Assembly (NCBI GenBank): GCA_014075215.1
Contig: CP046177.1
Location: 2,108,501-2,172,500, forward strand
Source of the DNA: Flavobacteriaceae bacterium
Lineage (GTDB): Bacteria > Bacteroidota > Bacteroidia > Flavobacteriales > Flavobacteriaceae
DNA: 64,000 bases
Reading direction: 5' to 3'
This document shows positions 26,041 to 34,843 of the stretch, piece by piece; positions within the stretch are counted from its first letter, which is position 1, and every line of letters begins with the position of its first letter. A program made the translations under genes and the position numbers. The notes under the pieces were generated by a model. It was not told the DNA's origin. It worked only from the letters and a program-made list of their open reading frames with translations, and did not search any database.

Positions 26041-26961
26041 ATGAATTTATCAGCAGTACAATCTTCGGAAATTAAAAATCTCGACTTATTGGCAAAACAA
26101 GTAGTGGAAGGATTCATTACGGGTATGCATAAGAGTCCTTTTCACGGTTTTTCGGTAGAGTTTTCCGAGCATAAGTTATATAATAAAGGCGAAAGTACGC
26201 GTCATATCGACTGGAAACTCTTTGCTAAAGCAGAGAAGCTCTACACCAAAAAATACGAAGAAGAAACCAATTTACGATGTCATATTATTATAGATAACTC
26301 AGCATCTATGTACTATCCCTTGGCCAAAGAACAACGTTTGGATAACTTGAACAAAATTGGGTTCTCTGTAGTAGCTGCCGCTGCAATGATGGAATTATTA
26401 AAACGGCAACGAGATGCAGTGGGTTTAAGTATTTATGCTGATTCCTATGAATATTATGCTCCGGAGAAGGGAAGTAACCGGCATAGAAAAATGTTACTGC
26501 ATCAACTGGAGCGTTTGTTAACCGCTACTTCTTCAAAAAAGACGGATACGTATCAATATTTGCATGAAATTGCAGAGAAAATACATCGCAGGTCGTTAAT
26601 CTTCTTATTCACGGATATGTTTCAAGCCGATACAAAAAGCGAATGGCTATTTGAAGCGTTGCGTCATTTAAAATACAACAAACATGAAGTAGTGCTGTTT
26701 CATACATATGATGCACAAACAGAATTGAATTTTAATTTTGATAATACGCCTAAAAAATTTGTAGACGCGGAGACTAATGAAGCTATTAATTTATATAGTG
26801 AAACGATGCAGGAAGCATATTATAATGTAATGCAAAGCTATTTCAGTGATCTAAAAAATAAGTGCCTGCAATACAAAATAGATTATGTTCCCGTAGATAT
26901 TTATAAAGGGTACAATGAGATTTTAACAAGCTATTTGATCAGTCGTCAGAAAATGCTATAA
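26041..26961 (+). CDS. DUF58 (von Willebrand A-like) protein
   Basis: 306 residues. LAKQVVEGFITGMHKSPFHG, then GESTRHIDWKLFAKAEKLY and the metal-site-like IIDNSASMYYP (DxSxS) are the DUF58 hallmarks; LIFLFTDMFQ is a second VWA strand. These proteins usually accompany MoxR-type AAA ATPases and aerotolerance (BatA/BatB) genes; no such neighbour is present here. The start ATG 26041 matches the family; an in-frame ATG ten codons upstream lies in the trxA terminator. The stop is part of the target duplication of the following IS. Confidence 0.85.
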   Translation: MNLSAVQSSEIKNLDLLAKQVVEGFITGMHKSPFHGFSVEFSEHKLYNKGESTRHIDWKLFAKAEKLYTKKYEEETNLRCHIIIDNSASMYYPLAKEQRLDNLNKIGFSVVAAAAMMELLKRQRDAVGLSIYADSYEYYAPEKGSNRHRKMLLHQLERLLTATSSKKTDTYQYLHEIAEKIHRRSLIFLFTDMFQADTKSEWLFEALRHLKYNKHEVVLFHTYDAQTELNFNFDNTPKKFVDAETNEAINLYSETMQEAYYNVMQSYFSDLKNKCLQYKIDYVPVDIYKGYNEILTSYLISRQKML

Positions 26962-26965
26962 TTTT

Positions 26966-28230
26966 CAGGGCAAACGCATTAAACTTTTTAAAAACCCTAT
27001 TGATATGTAATGTTCTTAATTCATTGAGATTCAGTTAGTTATTAGTTGTTTATGTTATTGATTGTTTGTATATTATACTGATAATCAATAATTTAATAGT
27101 TTTGAAAACAACAAACAAACTAAAGACCATATTCGGTCAAATTCCTGATTTTAGACGCACCCACAAGCAACTTTACGATTTAGAGAGCATCCTTCTTATC
27201 GGGATAATTTCAGTTATTTGTGGTGCAAATTCATGGAATGAAAAGGAAGACTATGCCTATTCAAAAGAAGATTTTTTACGCTCTTTTTTAGATCTACCCA
27301 ATGGCATAACCTTCTCACGACACTTTTAATCGTGTATTCTCTAATATTGATAGTGTAGAATTTGAAACATGTTTTATACAATGGGTTAGTATGTTAGCTA
27401 AACTGCAACCCAAAGAAGTAATTGCTATTGATGGTAAAACCATTAGAGGGGCTAAGGCATCTGGTAAAAAATCCCCTGTACATATGGTAAGCGCTTGGGC
27501 AAATGAAAACAACTTAGTTTTAGGGCAGGTAAAGACCCATGAAAAATCTAATGAAATTACTGCAATTCCAGAATTACTAAAAGTGTTATCATTAAAGATA
27601 CTATTGTAACTATTGATGCTATGGGATGTCAGACAGATATAGCTACTGCCATTGTTGACAAACAAGCGGACTATATTTTAGCTGTAAAACAAAATCAAGC
27701 ACAATTATATCAAAATATTGAAGATGAATTTAGATTTGGTGAAAATATAGCAACCTCTATAAGTGAAGAACTAGACCATGGAAGGATAGAAACCCGAAAA
27801 TGCAGTGTTATGACAAACTTTCAATGTATTCCACCGGATAATAAATGGGATAGTCTTACTGCTATTGTTAAAATAGAAAGCAAGCGTGAATTTAAAAACT
27901 CTGATAAACCAATAGAAACAGCTACACGCTATTATATATCTAACACAAAGGCTAAGCCTAAAGATTTTCAAAAAACCATACGTTCACATTGGGGTATTGA
28001 AAATAAACTGCATTGGACCTTAGATGTTGCATTCGAAGAAGATGCTTCTAGAAAAAGAAAAGATAATGCTGCGCAAAACTTTTCTATTCTAAACAAAATT
28101 GCGCTTAATCTTCTTAAAAATGAAAAAGCATCTAAAGTTGGTGTCAAAAGTAGAAGATTAAAGGCTGGATGGGATAATCATTACCTCATTAAAGTGCTAA
28201 ATCTTATGAAAGTTTAATGCGTTTGCCCTG
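26966..28230 (+). mobile_element. ISAs1-type insertion sequence, decayed
   Basis: 1265 bases between perfect inverted repeats of at least 20 bp, CAGGGCAAACGCATTAAACT at 26966 and its reverse complement ending at 28230. Both sides carry the 9-bp direct repeat TATAATTTT (26957-26965 and 28231-28239). The insertion sits on the stop codon of the DUF58 gene without harming it. The transposase has two frameshifts, so the copy is immobile by itself though its ends are perfect. Confidence 0.9.
27066..28217 (+). pseudogene. ISAs1-family transposase with two frameshifts
   Basis: Three pieces of one DDE transposase. Piece 1 (27066-27329) has FGQIPDFRRTHKQLYDLESI and NSWNEKEDYAYS. Piece 2 (27391-27609) has VIAIDGKTIRGAKASGKKSP (catalytic D). 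Piece 3 (27621-28217) has DAMGCQTDIATAIVDKQADY and RSHWGIENKLHWTLDVAF, the H-repeat signature. The first break is one extra A near 27308 (GGCATAACCT), the second a missing A near 27597 (TTAAAGATAC). The rest is intact, so decay is recent. Confidence 0.88.
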
Positions 28231-28247
28231 TATAATTTTTAGATTTT

Positions 28248-28278
28248 TTTGAAAATAAAAAAAACTCATGTATATTTG
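28248..28278 (+). promoter_or_regulatory. Canonical Bacteroidota promoter of tRNA-Asp
   Basis: TTTG at 28248-28251, exactly 19 bases, then TATATTTG at 28271-28278: a perfect match to TTTG-N19-TAnnTTTG. The tRNA begins 18 bases after the -7 box. The ISAs1-type element ends only 17 bases upstream of the -33 box, so the promoter narrowly survived. Confidence 0.85.
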
Positions 28279-28295
28279 CAGCCGCTTTAGGCAAC

Positions 28296-28369
28296 GGTTT
28301 GGTAGTTCAGCTGGTTAGAATACATGCCTGTCACGCATGGGGTCGCGGGTTCGAGTCCCGTCCAGACCG
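28296..28369 (+). tRNA. tRNA-Asp (GUC)
   Basis: 74 bases fold as a full cloverleaf. Acceptor GGTTTGG pairs with CCAGACC, the anticodon arm CATGC-CTGTCAC-GCATG gives anticodon GTC, and the T arm GCGGG-TTCGAGT-CCCGT carries the TTCGA loop. The D arm contains AGTTCAGCTGGTTAGA. The discriminator is G at 28369 and CCA is not encoded. Single gene, not in a cluster here. Confidence 0.96.
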
Positions 28370-28383
28370 CAGGTAAGAAAAAG

Positions 28384-28415
28384 CCTCAGAATAGGAATAT
28401 TCTGGGGTTTTGTTT
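28384..28415 (+). terminator. Terminator of tRNA-Asp, hit in its T-tract by an IS
   Basis: CCTCAGAATA (28384-28393), loop GGAA, TATTCTGGGG (28398-28407), then TTTTGTTT. The stem is complete apart from one G-T pair. The last eight bases (28408-28415) are the target duplication of the IS1595-type element that follows, so the T-tract is present again after that element. Confidence 0.8.
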
Positions 28416-29499
28416 GGCTCTAGTTAATAACAGCTATTATTTGTATATTTAATACATGAATTTACAAGAAATAAAGCGAGGAATTTCCAAACTTTCCCCA
28501 TCTGAAAGGCAGGAATTGTTAAAAGAATTGTCAACATCACCAAAAGATTCAGTTCCAACGGTAAGAAGCCAAGAATCTAGGCGTTTTTTATTAGACAATA
28601 AGTTAGGTTGTTGCGCCCATTGCTGGCATCCAAAGTATGTAAAATTTGGTATTGACAAAGGCTCTCAGCGCTATAAGTGTAAATCCTGCAAACGCAGTTT
28701 TACAGAATACACAGGTACTTGGATGGCAGGTTTGCAACATAAGGACAAGATTGATGACTACCTTGAATTAATGCTAGAAGAAAAGAGCTTAGATAAGATA
28801 AAAGTAGCCTTATCGATAAACAAGAAAACGGCTTTTGACTGGCCTCATAAGATATTAGTCCCATTATCAGAAAACGATAAAGATGATTTTACAGGCATTA
28901 CAGAAAGTGATGAGACCTTCTTTTTAAATTCAGAAAAAGGGCGACCAGTAAATCATCGGGAATCAAGAAAACGTGGTGGTAGCTCTAAAACCAAAGGCAT
29001 CAGTAATGATCAAGTAGCTGTTATTGTAACCCAAGATAGAACATCTAATCCAGATATTACTGTAGCCACTATGGGAAGATTAAAGAAAATAGATATTGTA
29101 AATGCTATTGGCAGCAGAATAAAGGCAAGTAAAGCCATTTTATGTAGGGACACACATCTAAGCTACAAAGGATTTGCAATAGACAATAAAATAGAGCATC
29201 ACACTCTAAAAGGCGTCATAAAACAACGTGTCAAAAACAAAGTGTATCATATACAACATGTCAACTCAACTCATAACAGAGTTAAGAAATGGATAGATAA
29301 CAAGTTTTGGGGAGTATCTACCAAATACTTGCAACAATATTTGAACTGGTATCGCATCAAAGAAAAATTAAAATATAGAAACGATAAACTCAATGCCTTT
29401 GTAAATAAAGTGTCAGAACATATTAATGCGTATCAAAAATATCAAAATATTGGATTGAAGTATCAAAAATTAATATCAACGCAATTTTAAACTAGAGGG
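28416..29499 (+). mobile_element. IS1595-type insertion sequence A
   Basis: 1084 bases bordered by the 8-bp direct repeat TTTTGTTT (28408-28415 and 29500-29507), the IS1595 duplication size. The ends are GGCTCTAGTTAATAA on the left and CCCTCTAGTTTAAAA (reverse strand) on the right. The same GGCTCTAGTT end is found on the 139-bp MITE at 34612, which this transposase could mobilise. Its target was the T-tract of the tRNA-Asp terminator. Confidence 0.88.
28456..29490 (+). CDS. IS1595-family transposase A
   Basis: 344 residues. N-terminal zinc ribbon CCAHCWHPKYVKFG...RYKCKSCKRSF (residues about 50-80), a helical region with KVALSINKKTAFDWPHKIL, then the DDE core starting at GITESDETFF, an internal YHIQHVNSTHNRVKKWI (Asn-type third residue) and KYLQQYLNWY. 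The layout is the same as the second IS1595-type protein (42776-43756), but the two are clearly different sequences. Intact. Confidence 0.88.
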   Translation: MNLQEIKRGISKLSPSERQELLKELSTSPKDSVPTVRSQESRRFLLDNKLGCCAHCWHPKYVKFGIDKGSQRYKCKSCKRSFTEYTGTWMAGLQHKDKIDDYLELMLEEKSLDKIKVALSINKKTAFDWPHKILVPLSENDKDDFTGITESDETFFLNSEKGRPVNHRESRKRGGSSKTKGISNDQVAVIVTQDRTSNPDITVATMGRLKKIDIVNAIGSRIKASKAILCRDTHLSYKGFAIDNKIEHHTLKGVIKQRVKNKVYHIQHVNSTHNRVKKWIDNKFWGVSTKYLQQYLNWYRIKEKLKYRNDKLNAFVNKVSEHINAYQKYQNIGLKYQKLISTQF

Positions 29500-29557
29500 T
29501 TTTGTTTTTCTAAATTTATTATCTTTACGGGCATAAGTGAGGGCAAATTGGCAAAAG

Positions 29558-29812
29558 TTAGTGTAAAATACGCGACAAATTAGCGACAAAAGTGACCGGA
29601 GAAATCCGGTCTCTTATCGGTAGTTCAAGTTCACTTTGAGTAAGTTTGTATGCAACCCAAAAAGGTTGCTCATGTTCCTCTGAATAACACAGCGTAAATT
29701 GATCATATCTCACTATCTCTCCTTTTTTACCTTTAGGAGTAAAATCAAAAGATTGAGAATAGGAAAAAAGACAAGCAGCAAAAAAGCAACCGAAAAAAGT
29801 AAATCGTTTCAT
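29558..29812 (-). pseudogene. Secreted DNA/RNA non-specific endonuclease, N-terminal fragment
   Basis: 84 residues. A signal peptide (MKRFTFFGCFFAACLFSYSQ) is followed by YDQFTLCYSEEHEQPFWVAY and KLTQSEL, the opening of EndA/NUC1-type nucleases (Y.LSY.EEHEQA.WVAY). The catalytic DRGH region and the remaining two thirds are absent; the last 20 residues are unrelated. The gene was cut somewhere before the IS1595-type element at its 3' side. Unlikely to have nuclease activity. The 195 bases upstream (29813-30007) hold nothing I can name. Confidence 0.65.
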
Positions 29813-30007
29813 AAGAGGGTATTTTTAATATGCTCGCTAAAATATAAAAAACTACCTCCGTTTCCTAAGGTGGCTTCATTAGAAATTGCTATGAGGTACA
29901 ACTCAAGCTCAATGAGCTTGCTTTCTAACTCCCTCTTGTATTGCTCTAAGGACTGTTACAATTGAGAATCTTAAAAAAGTACTTTCTTTATTATACGTCA
30001 CTTAGTA

Positions 30008-30289
30008 TTATTGAAACAAATCCGAATGTGAACCTAATCGAACAAGTTTTATCGTTTTGGGTTTTTCTACTTGTATCCAAATAATAAGTAAATCAGGTTT
30101 AATATGGCATTCCCAATTATCTTTATACTTTCCCTTTAATTTGTGAGGTTTCATTTGAATAAGAATGCCTTCAAACCCTTGTAATTGCAGTATTTTCAAT
30201 ACAGAACGAACCATATTAAAATCGCCAAAATTCTTTCTAACCTTTTTTAGATCTTTTTTAAACCGGGTAGTCGCTACAAGCTGATACAT
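30008..30289 (-). CDS. YafQ-family mRNA interferase toxin
   Basis: 93 residues of the RelE/YafQ fold: YQLVATTRFKKDLKKVRK at the N terminus, HKLKGKYKDNWECHIKPDLLIIW in the middle and a final VRLGSHSDLF. The YafQ branch is marked by ECHI.PDLL and the catalytic His near the C terminus (GSHSDLF). It would cleave mRNA on the ribosome. The antitoxin gene precedes it by 7 bases on the same strand, making a complete type II pair. Confidence 0.88.
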   Translation of the reverse strand: MYQLVATTRFKKDLKKVRKNFGDFNMVRSVLKILQLQGFEGILIQMKPHKLKGKYKDNWECHIKPDLLIIWIQVEKPKTIKLVRLGSHSDLFQ

Positions 30290-30296
30290 ATATCAT

Positions 30297-30521
30297 TTAC
30301 AAATTTTCTAAATATTCATCTAAGTCATTAATAGGAGTTAGATTGATATTTTTTCTTGCATCATTTATCGCTTGAACTGTTTCATCATTAGGAATATTTC
30401 CTACTACTTGATATAAAATATACTCAATATAGTTATTAAGACTTCTCTTCTGAGCTTTTGCTTTTTCTCTCAGAAGTTCTAATAATTTCTCATCAATTCT
30501 AAAAGCTGTTTGTGTTTTCAT
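30297..30521 (-). CDS. Antitoxin of the YafQ-type pair
   Basis: 74 residues when started at the ATG at 30521, where TQTAFRIDEKLLELLREKAK looks like a ribbon-helix-helix DNA-binding start. An in-frame ATG eleven codons earlier adds an unlikely hydrophobic leader. The C-terminal half (INDARKNINLTPINDLDEYL) would wrap the toxin. Such antitoxins normally repress their own promoter. Paired with the toxin gene at 30008. Confidence 0.82.
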   Translation of the reverse strand: MKTQTAFRIDEKLLELLREKAKAQKRSLNNYIEYILYQVVGNIPNDETVQAINDARKNINLTPINDLDEYLENL

Positions 30522-30714
30522 AAATTCAAATTTGAATAACATAATGTTATACAAATATAATACAAATGTACTTTATACCGGTAATTTCAAGTGATAAATG
30601 GTATGAATTCTATAAACCTACGTGTCTCTTTGATTTTTGGTAATACTTACTTTACCTATTCCCTTCCGGGTGTTTTTTACCAAAACGGTTCTTTATTGAG
30701 GGAAAACTAAGGAT

Positions 30715-31116
30715 TCATTGTGGTTTATAATCTTCATATGATTTTTCTTCTATTAAGTCCGACCCTGTGAATATATTGATCGCTTTTTTAATATCCGAAC
30801 GATCGTCATTGGTGTAATATACCGAACGAGCCAGATGAACAAAGGTTTCTCCAAAGTTGCCCGAGCGCTCACATTCTCTGATATCATCTTCTATTTTCCA
30901 TAATTTTTTATTTACCAGAAGCAAGTCGTTTTGTAGTTTTTTTAGATGTTTTTTATCATCTTTACTTGCCTTATAAATGCTCTCAACAATGGGAGTTAAA
31001 ACATTATATTCATTCCGAATATTCGTCAATTTTTTAGCATCTTTTATCTCGGAAAGCTTAATTTCTAAAATTGTGAGCTTATCTATAATTTCTCCGTTGG
31101 AAACTTCTATTTTCAT
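30715..31116 (-). CDS. DUF6165-type protein
   Basis: 133 residues, mostly helical and charged. The start MKIEVSNGEIIDKLTILEIK and ENDIR-like ECERSGNFGETFVHLARSVY are typical of a conserved family of unknown function (DUF6165). In many Gram-negative bacteria it lies near envelope polysaccharide genes. No catalytic residues are evident. It lies 11 bases after the next gene upstream (31128-31877), so the two are probably co-transcribed. Confidence 0.65.
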   Translation of the reverse strand: MKIEVSNGEIIDKLTILEIKLSEIKDAKKLTNIRNEYNVLTPIVESIYKASKDDKKHLKKLQNDLLLVNKKLWKIEDDIRECERSGNFGETFVHLARSVYYTNDDRSDIKKAINIFTGSDLIEEKSYEDYKPQ

Positions 31117-31127
31117 AGAACCCTTTT

Positions 31128-31877
31128 TTATAAAAATTTACGTTCTACAATACTTATAAAGCGTTCTTCAAACTCCTCTTTATCTGTCCAATCGTAATCC
31201 GGTTTTACTACCTTATTAATGAACCTCTTGGCTTCTTTTTCTGTTTTGATGATATTTAATTGTGAAACTATCCTGTTAAAATCTTCCTGACTTCCGTCAA
31301 ATAAATTCTTGACAAAAGCAATTCGATCGTTCAAACCAATCTGAATATCTCCCTGTAGTGCATCGTTTAACGATTTTTTTGCAACATTTTCAAACAAATC
31401 GGCAACAACATCTACCGGAATCGTGTCTTCTAATTCATCTTCTAAAGAACTTTTTTTATTTTCAGAAGGTTTTTTCTCATCATTTTTCTTTGATTTTTCT
31501 TCTGTAAACAAATCATCGGTTGATTTTTCATCTTCATTTTGAACTTTTATATCGGGTTTGTCAAGGTGCTCTTCGGAGTTTTGCTGTTCTAAAGTTTTTC
31601 CCTGAGCTTTTATGTTCTCCATTTCGGGTTCCGTAGAAGTGCCGGTTTCTTCCATCTCCTTTTCAATATCGGCAGCTGCTATTTTTTCGATAATAGCTTC
31701 TTTCGTATAAGTTGGATTTGGAGTACTATTGATATATTCCTCCACATATGCCAGTACAGCTAATTTTTCATAAACAGCATATGCCTTTTCTTTTAAAGCA
31801 ACAACATCTTCTTTGTTTTTCATTTGCAAAATACTATGAGCCAAACTGGTCAAATCTGCTGCTAGTTTTTTGTGCAT
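31128..31877 (-). CDS. Conserved hypothetical protein with a charged low-complexity middle
   Basis: 249 residues, not recognised by function. Helical N-terminal part (DLTSLAHSILQMKNKEDVVA), a Lys/Glu/Asp/Ser-rich linker from about residue 85 to 150 (for example EEKSKKNDEKKPSENKKSS), then a compact C-terminal domain with VADLFENVAKKSLNDAL, GLNDRIAFVKNLFDGSQEDF and KPDYDWTDKEEFEERFI. Proteins of this outline stand next to tdk in many flavobacteria. Divergent to tdk. Cytosolic, with no signal peptide. Confidence 0.6.
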   Translation of the reverse strand: MHKKLAADLTSLAHSILQMKNKEDVVALKEKAYAVYEKLAVLAYVEEYINSTPNPTYTKEAIIEKIAAADIEKEMEETGTSTEPEMENIKAQGKTLEQQNSEEHLDKPDIKVQNEDEKSTDDLFTEEKSKKNDEKKPSENKKSSLEDELEDTIPVDVVADLFENVAKKSLNDALQGDIQIGLNDRIAFVKNLFDGSQEDFNRIVSQLNIIKTEKEAKRFINKVVKPDYDWTDKEEFEERFISIVERKFL

Positions 31878-31983
31878 AAGTTATGTTCTTTAATTCTCGT
31901 TTGAACTGTTTTTTTAATAAATTTGTTATTCCCCTTAATTACAAACTATAATATACAATCATTTATAAGCCTAAAATTACAAA

Positions 31984-32601
31984 ATGTTTCTTGAAAATAC
32001 GGTAAATCATGTAGAACAATTTGGTTGGATAGAAGTAATTTGTGGTTCCATGTTTTCCGGTAAAACCGAAGAATTAATAAGAAGGCTTAAGAGGGCCCAG
32101 TTTGCCAAACAAAATGTAGAGATTTTTAAACCTGCAGTAGATACCAGATATGATGACGAAATGGTAGTCTCTCATGATGCTAACGAAATCAGGTCCACTC
32201 CGGTTCCTGCATCTTCTAACATTCGGTTATTAGCAAATAATGTAGATGTTGTGGGGATAGATGAAGCACAGTTTTTTGATGATGAAATTGTAGCTGTTTG
32301 TAATGACTTGGCTAATAGGGGTATTCGGGTGATTGTTGCGGGTTTGGATATGGACTTTAAAGGAAATCCTTTTGGACCTGTGCCTGCATTAATGGCTACA
32401 GCCGAATATGTAACCAAAGTACACGCCGTTTGTAGCAGAACAGGAAATCTGGCAAATTACAGCTTCCGAAAAACTTCAAACGATGCCATTGTTTTTTTAG
32501 GAGAAACCCAAGAATATGAGCCTTTAAGCAGAGCTGCATACTATAAGGCTATGAAAGAGGTAGCGCAGAAAAAAAGAAAAGCAGCAAAAAGAGATGAATA
32601 A
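31984..32601 (+). CDS. tdk: Thymidine kinase (type II)
   Basis: 205 residues. P-loop GSMFSGKTEELIRRLKRA, DEAQFFDDE (Walker B and catalytic Glu), IVAGLDMDFKGNPFG (lasso-like) and AVCSRTGN. Salvages thymidine with ATP. One zinc-ribbon Cys pair common in the family is not evident (CSRTG rather than C..CG), which is usual in some Bacteroidota. Overlaps alr by 8 bases. Confidence 0.94.
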   Translation: MFLENTVNHVEQFGWIEVICGSMFSGKTEELIRRLKRAQFAKQNVEIFKPAVDTRYDDEMVVSHDANEIRSTPVPASSNIRLLANNVDVVGIDEAQFFDDEIVAVCNDLANRGIRVIVAGLDMDFKGNPFGPVPALMATAEYVTKVHAVCSRTGNLANYSFRKTSNDAIVFLGETQEYEPLSRAAYYKAMKEVAQKKRKAAKRDE

Positions 32602-33694
32602 TCATGTAACGGTTTTGGAGATTGATGCAAATGCATTAATGCATAACCTTGATTATTTTAGAAAAAAACTCAACCCTTCAACAAAAATATTAGCTGTGGT
32701 AAAAGCGTTTGGCTATGGAAGTGACGGGGTTAAAATAGCTTCTTTTTTACAAGATAAAGTTGCTTATTTCGGTGTGGCTTATACACACGAAGGTATAGCC
32801 TTAAGAAAATCCGGAATTCAAACTCCGATTTTAGTCTTACATCCTCAAATCCAAAATTTTAAGTATTTGGTACAATACCATTTGGAGCCTGCAGTTTATA
32901 GTATCAAACTGCTTACCTCCTTTTTAAAATTTGCCGATGAGCACACGCTGACAAATTATCCGGTTCATTTAAAATTCAATACCGGTTTAAACAGATTGGG
33001 CTTGTGGCACAATGATATACCACTCATTTGGGATAGGATCAAAGCTTCCGATCATATTAAAGTGATATCTGTTTTCTCGCATTTGGCTGCCAGTGAAGAC
33101 CCTCATGAAAAAGATTTTACCATTGGGCAAATCGATAATTTTAAAGTCATTGTAGAAAAACTGTGCAAGCATTTGGATAATCGGCCTATGATTCACACAC
33201 TAAACACTTCGGGCGTTATTAATTATCCTGAAGCACAATTTGATATGGTGCGGATTGGTATTGGTTTATATGGTTTTGGGAATGACAAAAAGGAAACTTC
33301 CCAGTTAAAAAACACGCATAAATTAAGTTCTGTTATTTCTCAAATCCATAAGATTGAACCGGGAGAAACAGTAGGTTATAATCGTGCTTTTGCTGCCAAA
33401 AACTTTTCTAAAATTGCTACTATCCCTATTGGACATGCAGATGGGATTTCAAGAAAATCAGGTCACGGAAAAGGGTATGTAACTATTCAAAATCAGAAAG
33501 CACCTATCGTTGGAAACGTATGTATGGATATGATAATGGTTGATATTTCTAAAATTGATTGTAAAGAAGGGGATAAGGTTATCATTTTTGACACTCAGGA
33601 AACCATCCTGCATTTTGCCAACATTTCCGATACCATTTCTTATGAGATTTTGACTGCTATCTCTCAAAGAGCACAGAGAGTACTCATCTCTTAA
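32594..33694 (+). CDS. alr: Alanine racemase
   Basis: 366 residues of the fold-III PLP racemase. The PLP lysine is in LAVVKAFGYGSDG near residue 38, HLKFNTGLNRLG is in the barrel, MVRIGIGLYGFG binds the phosphate, and the catalytic tyrosine is in GYNRAF near residue 260. Supplies D-alanine for peptidoglycan. Starts inside the end of tdk, so the two are translated together. Confidence 0.93.
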   Translation: MNNHVTVLEIDANALMHNLDYFRKKLNPSTKILAVVKAFGYGSDGVKIASFLQDKVAYFGVAYTHEGIALRKSGIQTPILVLHPQIQNFKYLVQYHLEPAVYSIKLLTSFLKFADEHTLTNYPVHLKFNTGLNRLGLWHNDIPLIWDRIKASDHIKVISVFSHLAASEDPHEKDFTIGQIDNFKVIVEKLCKHLDNRPMIHTLNTSGVINYPEAQFDMVRIGIGLYGFGNDKKETSQLKNTHKLSSVISQIHKIEPGETVGYNRAFAAKNFSKIATIPIGHADGISRKSGHGKGYVTIQNQKAPIVGNVCMDMIMVDISKIDCKEGDKVIIFDTQETILHFANISDTISYEILTAISQRAQRVLIS

Positions 33695-33735
33695 AAGCTT
33701 GCTTATCTTAAAAAAATCAGGTAAAAACTATTTAT

Positions 33736-34500
33736 TTAGCTCACAAACCCCATTACTAAATCGTAAAATTCTTGTGGTTTTTCAGCATGCAACCAATGTC
33801 CTGTGTCTGCCATAGTTATAATTTCAGCATTTGGAAAATGAGCTTTGATGGCAGGTTCTTCTTTGTCCGTAATATACCCCGAATTTTCACTGGCTATAAA
33901 TAAGACATTGCCATAAAAAGATGTAAAATTGGGCAGTGCTGCTCCTATTTTAGAATTATTTTCCGATAGTGATTTTAAGTTAAACCTAAAATTCAGTTGC
34001 CCTTTTTCTTTCCAATATACATTTTTCATTAAAAATTGCCTGACACCGATTTCCGGTATCAACTCACTTAATTTTTCATCTACTAACTGCCTGGAATTAT
34101 GTACGGAAAAATCAATCGAATGTAATCCTTTCAGTATTTCATTGTGGTGAGGCTTATAAGTGCCTGGGGAAATATCCGCGATCACTAATTTTTGGACAAA
34201 CTCCGGATAGGTTACTGCAAATAACATTGCCGTTTTACCTCCCATAGAGTGTCCTAATAAAATACAGTTCTTTATATGATGATGCTTTATATACGCATGT
34301 AGATCGCTGACCATAATTTCATAATTAAAATCAGCTGCATGAAAACTACGGCCATGATTGCGTTGATCTATCAAATGAACTTCAAAATCCTCTGCGAATT
34401 TGTTCCCCAGAGATTTCCAGTTATCACCCATGCCAAAATATCCGTGTAATATCAGAAAAGGCACTCCCCGGCCAATAATTTTTGAATGTAATATATCCAT
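33736..34500 (-). CDS. Alpha/beta hydrolase (YbfF-like esterase)
   Basis: 254 residues. Oxyanion motif LHGYFGMGDNW, nucleophile elbow LLGHSMGGKTAM near residue 88-99, Asp in VIADISPG, and catalytic His in ADTGHWLHAEKP. Close to the YbfF/acyl-CoA-ester type of soluble esterase; the physiological substrate is unknown. It converges with alr. Confidence 0.88.
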   Translation of the reverse strand: MDILHSKIIGRGVPFLILHGYFGMGDNWKSLGNKFAEDFEVHLIDQRNHGRSFHAADFNYEIMVSDLHAYIKHHHIKNCILLGHSMGGKTAMLFAVTYPEFVQKLVIADISPGTYKPHHNEILKGLHSIDFSVHNSRQLVDEKLSELIPEIGVRQFLMKNVYWKEKGQLNFRFNLKSLSENNSKIGAALPNFTSFYGNVLFIASENSGYITDKEEPAIKAHFPNAEIITMADTGHWLHAEKPQEFYDLVMGFVS

Positions 34501-34611
34501 TTTATACTATGCTGTAACTTTAAAAATCATTAACTGCCCGTTGGTACGTCTAATTGTGTTTTTTGATTCTGAAGATTTAATAAGTTTCATTTATAGTGCC
34601 ATAAAAAATTA

Positions 34612-34750
34612 AGCTCTAGTTCATTTTAGGTATTATGCCTTTCACTCCTGATATTGCTGAGCTCTGAATGCTTTTTACTTCTAATTTGACTCAAAATTCA
34701 ATAGAAAGAATAAATAATCGTATTTATCAATGCTATTTCAAACTAGAGCC
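34612..34750. repeat. 139-bp MITE with IS1595-type ends
   Basis: Ends AGCTCTAGTTC at 34612 and AACTAGAGCC ending at 34750 (reverse strand GGCTCTAGTT), the same end as IS1595-type element A. It is flanked by the 8-bp direct repeat AAAAATTA (34604-34611 and 34751-34758). No coding capacity. A non-autonomous derivative mobilised by the IS1595-type transposase explains all of this. Confidence 0.85.
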
Positions 34751-34843
34751 AAAAATTATTATAAAATACTCATTACCTACATTTTAAAAGCGTTTTTAAT
34801 CCACTTCTTTCTTAAACTCATAACTGTCTAACTTTTAACTTGA

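Noticed and set aside
29530..29620. CCGGA-GAAA-TCCGG hairpin and GCGAC repeats as a functional element
   Set aside because: Short, with no T-tract and no repeat partners; seen as a chance structure beside the truncated nuclease.
30297..30554. Longer antitoxin start at 30554
   Set aside because: The extra eleven residues are hydrophobic and unlike the ribbon-helix-helix start that follows at ATG 30521.
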